This document shows, in pieces, positions 57,384 to 64,000 of a DNA stretch of 64,000 nucleotides. How positions within the stretch are numbered: the stretch's first letter is position 1; each line of letters begins with the position of its first letter. Under the pieces are notes generated by a model that worked only from the letters and a program-made list of their open reading frames with translations, made no database searches and was not told the DNA's origin. The position numbers were made by a program, and so were the translations under genes. The stretch comes from Volvariella volvacea V23. Lineage: Eukaryota > Basidiomycota > Agaricomycetes > Agaricales > Pluteaceae. Where the stretch lies: NCBI GenBank assembly GCA_000349905.1, contig KB722751.1, positions 144,405 through 208,404 of the forward strand. Direction: 5' to 3'.

Positions 57384-60300
57384 ATGGCGTCCTCTGCACG
57401 AAAGGCGAGCGGTTTGGGTGCAAATCAACCACGAATATCTTCCTTCTTTGCCTCAACCCCATCAGCGACTGCGAAGCGCCGTGCTTCATCCCCGATTGAC
57501 TTGACCAATGACAGCGATCTTGAGGAGCCACCAGCCAAGAAATCTCGCAGTGAGCTCCATAGTACGACTGCTGCTACATCCCCTCAGCGAGATCAATCAA
57601 GCTCGCAAAAGAAGGGTGCCAGTGCCATAGAGCAATGGCGCTTCGCACCACACTCCCCTGAGAAACGTTCGCCCAAGACACAGAAGCAACTGGACGTAGA
57701 GAAGAGTCGCAGGGAGGAGTTTAGGAAAAGGCTGCTAATGGATAGCGAGAAGTTTGCACGCAAACCGCCCGATGAAACAGCTCCAGATACCGAGGAAGAG
57801 AAAAGTGAAAGTTCAGGTGACGATTCGGACCAGGCCTGGAAGGAATTGAGCGCTCTGTTTTCGAACAAGGGCAAAGGTAAAGCGACGAAAGGGAGAACGC
57901 AGCCCCCTGCCAAACGAGGCAGTGCCAAAAAGGCAGAGGTTATTGGTCCCAGCGGCCAGCCTTATACACCCCTTGAACTACAAGTGCGTAGATGAATTGT
58001 CTATTAACCATGATCACAGAGCAGCTTGTAGGTCGTACAACTGAAGAAGGAGAATCCTGGTACGGTTCTTATGGTTGAAGTCGGTTATAAATACAAATTT
58101 TTTGGAGATGACGCGGACGTGAGTGACTAATGGCTTAAAAACGCCTGTACTAATCTTTCCTAAAGATTGCTGCCAAAGAACTTGGAATGGTTTCATTTAA
58201 TGACCGCAATTTTCTCGTCGCCTCTATTCCCGTTCATAGACGTGATGTCCACTTAAAGAAGTAAGCCCATCAGTTCGGGCACTCGCTTCAGTTCTAAACT
58301 ATGTAGGCTTCTGGCACAGGGTTATAGGGTGGGCATCGTCAATCAAGTCGAAACTGCGGCTCTGAAGAAGGCTAGTGAAAACAGAAATGCGCCGTTTGAG
58401 CGACGTGTTACACACCTGTATACTGCTGCAACGTGAGTTATGGTACATAGTCAAGGAAACAAGGGTTGACTGAGTGCCCAGTTATGTGGACGAATTAACT
58501 TCTGTGGACGATCAAGAGCGCTACACCCCACCACCGTTTATGTGCTTGATGGAGCAGAATAAAACGACTAACGGCTCTGATGTTTCTGTTGGTATGATTA
58601 TCATCTGCCCAAGTACTGGGGATGTGGTTTGGGATGACTTTGACGGTAAGAATTATTGTGTGAGTAATATGTTTCTGACTAATTCTTGCGAGCAGATGGA
58701 CCGATGAGAATTGAACTAGAGGTACAGCTCTCACATCCATGTGGTCCATATCTTACACTACGCCCCGTAGACACGCTTGGTTCATACCAGGCCTTCCGAA
58801 TTGTTGTTACCACAGGAGGGCCTGTCAGAACCCACAAGTAAAATGCTCTCACATTTTACTGGGTACGTGCAGGTGCCAGTAATGACAGTATGGAATTGAA
58901 CTAGGCCATAGTGTCTCGACCACAGGGAAACGAACGAGGACTGAATTTATTGATCAATTACTATCCTACGATGACGCGTTTTCTCTCGTATCTGACTTCT
59001 ATACTGACAAGAAGGCCATCATAGCTTCCGAGAGCTTCAGATCCGGTAAGTTGGATCGCAATAGCTGAGAATTGGACCAATCACAAATCTAACAGGAAAG
59101 CTGATGGCGACTATCGTCGATCTCCCAAAGCGCGTCGTGATAGCGCTTGCCCACGCTATAAAATATCTCTGTGCATTTGGCATTGCAGATGCTTTTTTGG
59201 AGACTCAGTTTTTCAGTAGATTCACCAGCAGAGCGCATATGCTCTTGGCCGCAAATACGCTAACCAATTTAGAAATTTATCGAAATGAGACGGACCAAAC
59301 GGTCAAGGGTTCGTTGGTATGGATTCTTGACAAGACTAAGACCAAGTTCGGTGCACGGTTGCTCCGCAGTTGGGTGGGGCGACCATTAATTGATAAACGG
59401 TACGACAATTGACTACTAGTCCAATTTTTCGTCCTCACGCACTCTTGATAGGGCTTTGCAAGAGCGCATAGATGCTGTGGAAGAAATCCTATCAAGTTCC
59501 TCAGAGAAATTAGTGGCCTTGCGCCAATTACTAAGTACGAAGAATTTCCCTGATCTCACAAAGGGATTATGCCGAATACAATATGGCCAGGTGTGTGTCT
59601 GAGCAACGCTCCTTTCGAAATGCTCACCTCTTGCGCTTACTCTAGTGTACGCCTGAAGAACTGGCCAAGTTGCTGCCTGCATTTAATCAGGTGGCCCTGG
59701 CATTTGAACCCGGTGAAGAGAACACGTTCAAGTCTGTGCTATTAAACGAAATCATAACCTCCCTTCCCAAGCTTCGCGATTGCACGAAGAAGCTGCTTGG
59801 GGCAATCTCTTTGCGCAAGGCCGCCGAGGGGAGGAAGGATGAAATGTGGACAGACCCTGAACGTTATCCCGCTATCGATGATGCCAAAGTGGTGGGTCGC
59901 TTTTAGTTTAGTGGTGACTAGCGGGATTAACCATGAAACAGGGCATTCACGCTGTGGAGGCTGAATTGATGGACGAACTCAAGACGAGTGAGCATGTTGT
60001 GGCTCTTAGACTAATAGTCACTCAAAACCATCCTTAGTCCGGAAGTTGCTCAAAATGCCTTCCTTGAAATACACAACAGTGGCGGGGGAGGAGGTGCGTC
60101 GAGTTGTTGTATCTGAGGTTTCCACTGATCGTCTCCTAGTACCTCATTGAAGTCAAAAAAAGTGAGAATCGCCCTATTCCCACTTCTTGGATCCTAGTTT
60201 CCAGGTTCGTGGTGGCTTCATGACATTATGGGTTGCTATGACGTCGCCTTGCAGAACTAAAACCCTTGCAAGATATCACCCTCCTAGTGTCAAAGCTAAA

Positions 60301-61663
60301 CTTGAAGAAAGGGCCCAATTCCAGGAACTACTCCAAGTAATCTTTGACTTGTCCCTAAATTGGCGTGGACTAACAGGTACACTGGTAGATCGAATCAAAC
60401 AGGGGTTATCGAGCATTCTTGGAGGAAATTTCTCAGGAACATTACACCATTATGAGGGAGGCCGTGAATAAACTCGCCTTGGCAGACTGTTTGATAAGCC
60501 TTGCCCTGGTGGCTCTTCAAGATAACTACGTCAAACCAGAATTCGCTGACGATGATACCCTTGAAATTGTCGATGGTCGTCATCCTATGATTGAGGTCAT
60601 TCGTCCTGACCCATTCGTTCCTAATACAATCTCGATGGGTGGGGACCATCCAAGGAGCAAAATAATCACAGGACCTAATATGGGAGGGTGCGTTCACGCG
60701 TCGTATATGTCTATATGCGCCGTAGCTCATAGCATGCCACGCACTAGGAAGAGTTCCTGCGTCCGCATGGTTGCTCTCGTAGCTATAATGGCTCAAATAG
60801 GCAGCTACGTGCCTGCAAAATCTATGAAGCTTGGCTTATTAGACTCAATACTGACACGCATGGGAGGTGAGTAGCAGTATACATAGAACATGACACAAAT
60901 GTCTGATTTATTTCATAGCTTCTGATGACCTTGCCAGAGGGCGTTCTACGTTCATGGTGGAAATGTCGGAAACAAGTGATATCCTCCGAACAGCAACTGA
61001 AAGGAGTCTAGTTATCCTTGATGAGCTTGGTCGTGGTACCTCAACGTTTGACGGGGTATGTTGCATGAATTGTCAAGATAATTTGTTATTCAATGCTTGT
61101 TAGATGGCAATAGCGGATGCGACACTGCATCAATTAGTCCAAGTGACCAAGTGCAAAACCTTGTTCATTACACACTATCCTTCAATAGCGGCCGATCTTG
61201 AGAAGAGGTTCCCGCTTGACGTGGAGAACCTTCACATGAGTTATGCCGCTGATACTCGTATAGATGGGACTAGAGAAATAACTTTCCTCTACCAACTAAT
61301 CAAGGGTCTTGCTACAGGTCAAACAAGCCTCATTCACCCGCAACCAGACTTGTACTAACCACTTCGCAGAATCCTTTGGTATCGAATGCGGAAGATTAGC
61401 CGGTCTTCCGGAGAAGATACTCGCCGTAGCTGCTGAAAAGGCTTCTGTCATGCAAGATGAAGTGAAGCAGCGCAGAAAACACAATCTGTACGTCGACGTC
61501 GATTAGCTCCGTTCCGCGACGATGCTTATCGTGTTGTCCATGTAGCATCCTCAAGGGCATACAACTACTCAAACAGTCTATACAGACTACACAGCCACCA
61601 AACGCACTTGGCGACTTGCAGGTGTTGGTGGACTCCTTACAACTATCAACAGAGAGCGACTAG
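57384..61663 (+). CDS. MSH3: DNA mismatch repair protein MSH3
   Basis: It starts at ATG 57384. A PCNA-binding PIP box, QPRISSFF, lies at about residues 15-22. The N-terminal mismatch-binding region reads [57 protein letters not shown] and [19 protein letters not shown]. It has no MSH6-type FxE wedge, which supports MSH3. Core lever/clamp exons follow, then the ATPase: Walker A GPNMGGKSSCVRM (split by an intron after GG), [36 protein letters not shown] and [14 protein letters not shown]. MutS-beta (MSH2-MSH3) repairs insertion/deletion loops. About 15 small introns. TAG 61661-61663 overlaps the POL5 stop. Confidence 0.93.
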
Positions 61664-64000
61664 CTCTTATCCTTTTTATGTTTTTTATGCTTTCCCATTC
61701 TACTTCCACCCTCATCACCCTCTTCGTCCGCCACTTTCCTCTTCCCTGGGGCTGCTTTGCCTTGTCTTTGGGGCTCAGAGCTGATTTTCTGTGCCAGTTG
61801 AACCACCTGCTCGCACATCTTACGGAGAGCTGGGGAAGCCTTGTATCTAGTGGACTGGCTCAGCTTCTCCGCAACTGATGTCCATTTATCTGGTAACCAT
61901 GCATGCTTGGATAATGGTACTTCCGTAGATGAACTAGATAATATTCGTTGTGTTTGTCGAATTGCAATTAATACCAGTTTGAATATATCTTTGATTTGAG
62001 CCGCGGAGATATCCAGTTGGTTCTCGCAAGCCTGTATGATGGGCAACGAGGTCTTGGCTTGCAAATGACCCATGAACTGGATGGCTTCTGCATTATGTTC
62101 TGGCTGTTATGGCGTGAGTTCAGTGAAGGCTTCAAACAAAAAAACATCCATTCAACTTACAAATGATGGCAGCTGAGAGATGATGATTTCCAATATTCGG
62201 TATGCCTGACATCGTCTATAAAGGTTGACCGCCTTCTCTGCTTGTTCAAGAAGGTGATCGCGTAAGGACCAAGTATGCTTAGGGCATCGTCGAGCGAAGT
62301 CGAGGAAGAATTGTGTATTCAATGCAGAGTTCTTGCGTGTTAAGTAGTCGGTGAGGGATTCACGGTATTGGTCGATTACACTACCTTCACCACCTAAGCT
62401 ATACAGTATTTTCGAGAGGAATATGCTGCATTGGCTTAGGATAGGAAGAAGCTCAGGTGAATGAACTTTACGAGCACGGATATGAATTGTGTTTGATATT
62501 TCAGTAACACCCTCTTTTGTCAATCCCTTAACAGGCATTTCCTTGGCTTTGCCGATACGAGATCGTAGGATACCCTTTGCCTTGTCAGACAGCTGACGCT
62601 CGTCCGAGCTCGTGCCAGCTATAAGCTCGACAAGAGGTATGACGAATCGCACAACGTGATTGCTGGTAGGTTGCTTGTGGAGGAATATGTCGACTAGATC
62701 AAGTACCCGATTCTTGAAGTGGGTTGCTTCTCGCTGGGCATTAGTATCTTAGCAAATAAATTGAGTTGTGCGTATTTTCGTCGACTGAAGACACTGCAAA
62801 CACACCTTTTCCCGCCCTTTTTTCAGTTGCTCGGGCCCGGAAAGCTGAAGCAATCTGTTCGTCAATGGCCATCATTTGGTCATCATCCATCAACTCTTCA
62901 TCGGATTCGTCGCTTAATGCGGCAGCACCATTGATACGTAACGCCTCTTCAATCTTCTTGCGAAGTTCGAGGTCGACAGGCTCATCTTTGCTATCGTCAT
63001 CTTCATCAATTGAAGTGCCTTCGCTTTCGTCACTATCCTCATCGCTACTGTCATGTTGCTCCTCATCCTCTTCTTCGCCGTCTTCATCTATAACCATTTC
63101 ATCCTCGTCGACGTCACTATCGGCCGCAAGTTCTGATGGTTTACGACGTTCTAATTGCTGTGACGGAAGTAAATGGGATAATCACGGTGCTTAACTTGGG
63201 ACTTTTCATACCGAAAGAATGAGATCAACTGTACTGCCCTGCACAGATGAAGATATGAGGGGGAATGCTTGATTTGCCAGATTTCGGAAGTAAGAAGTCG
63301 ATTTCTCAAGGAAGCCGATGATAATGTCTACCAGAACATCCACGGGTTCTGGTGCATCTTCTTGGCCTTCAGCTTTTTTAGCGTCAGATTTTCGAGCCTT
63401 CTTGCTTTTCTTCTCGGGGAACATGCGGTTGGCTGCATCGATGCATGACTAGAGTAGGACAATAAGTTGGCTGATTGACTAAACCTGTCGGAGTGCGCAC
63501 CTCGAGGGTTCCGAGGTCAACTTCCTCGTCATTGCCTGAGCAATATTGTTGCAGTACGATAGCGTTGAGCAATAATTCGATTCCTTGCGCCACATCTCGC
63601 TGCTCGCCAGAGACCTATGCAAAGCTCACCTTGAGTACCATCAATCAAAAGCACTCGCATCACCTACTTTACTCAGGCGGAATGCTAACGAGCTGGCTTT
63701 CGCATGAAGTTGAACCTCTTCTTCATCATGCTCAACAAGCAATGAGACATGCTTCTCGTCTGCCTCGAGCTGACTGATACTTGTGAGCACTTTAGAAACC
63801 CATGGCTCCCCATCAGAGGCTACCCCCGTTGCCTTCAGCACTTTATCGCCTGTGTGAAGAACATGAGTCGAACCAACAAAATCAGAAAGGGGCCAGTATA
63901 CCCATACCATTTTTAACAGTTGTCGTCTGAGTGGTCAAATCTCCAATACAAGTCAATAAACGAGTTCGACAACCCAACCGAAGGTCATCAGAGAATATTG
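61660..64000 (-). CDS. POL5: DNA polymerase V / MYBBP1A-like nucleolar protein POL5 (partial)
   Basis: This is the 3' part of a minus-strand gene that continues beyond the window's right edge. Blocks in order are the PEPVDVLVDIIIGFLEKSTS segment, YFRNLANQAFPLISSSVQ, a long acidic tract (EDGEEEDEEQHDSSDEDSD), AFRARATEKRAGKGVF, RFVIPLVELIAGTSSDERQL, LRSRIGKAKEMPV, LSKILYSLGG, and a very basic end ([10 protein letters not shown]) stopping at 61660. This matches POL5/MYBBP1A, which despite its name works in rRNA synthesis in the nucleolus. The missing N-terminus would add several hundred residues. Confidence 0.87.

Noticed and set aside
1..64000. CRISPR arrays, insertion sequences, biosynthetic or defence clusters
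   Set aside because: None found; the window is eukaryotic and dominated by housekeeping genes.

Overview
This window is nuclear DNA from a filamentous basidiomycete, most likely a mushroom-forming Agaricomycete. The evidence is intron-dense genes with 40-75 nt GT-AG introns, fungal orthologues such as TRS130, RRP3, MZM1, SRV2 and POL5, and a DUF6593-type protein, a family I know mainly from basidiomycetes. No bacterial, viral or transposon genes were recognised. The content is almost entirely housekeeping and gene-dense. I see no biosynthetic cluster, CRISPR array or defence island.

Layout. 0-5 kb: the tail of an F-box/LRR-like gene, an intron-containing tRNA-Asn(GTT), and TRS130 (TRAPP II) on the minus strand. 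5-13.3 kb: RRP3 (rRNA processing helicase), a 2-oxoglutarate/Fe(II) oxygenase with an apparent frameshift, CRM1 (nuclear export receptor) and TMA20. 13.5-17.1 kb: an SRR1-like gene and two uncharacterised genes. 17.7-26.2 kb: three minus-strand genes, CDC27 (APC/C), CCT1 (chaperonin) and CDC25 (mitotic phosphatase). 27-35 kb: IAH1 esterase, SEN34 (tRNA-splicing endonuclease), an EI24-like membrane protein, MZM1 (complex III assembly), a mitochondrial GGQ release-factor-like protein and SRV2/CAP. 35-42.8 kb: a PhoD-like phosphatase, ASH2 (COMPASS), an E2 with an HPG tripeptide and a small novel gene. 42.8-48 kb: one very large disordered protein. 48.5-54.4 kb: DUF6593 protein, BTB protein, NTAQ1 and small hypotheticals. 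54.4-56.1 kb: gene-poor. 56.1-64 kb: ATP12, MSH3 and the 3' part of POL5, which runs off the window.

Two organisational themes stand out. Many genes are divergent pairs with very short intergenic promoters (62 nt for TRS130/RRP3, 78 nt for ASH2/E2, 132 nt for ATP12/MSH3). At three places convergent neighbours appear to end on overlapping stop codons (27310-27313, 42209-42212, 61660-61663). Exon structures below were worked out by hand from splice motifs, reading frame and remembered family sequence. Where summed exon lengths divide by three I say so. No database search was possible.
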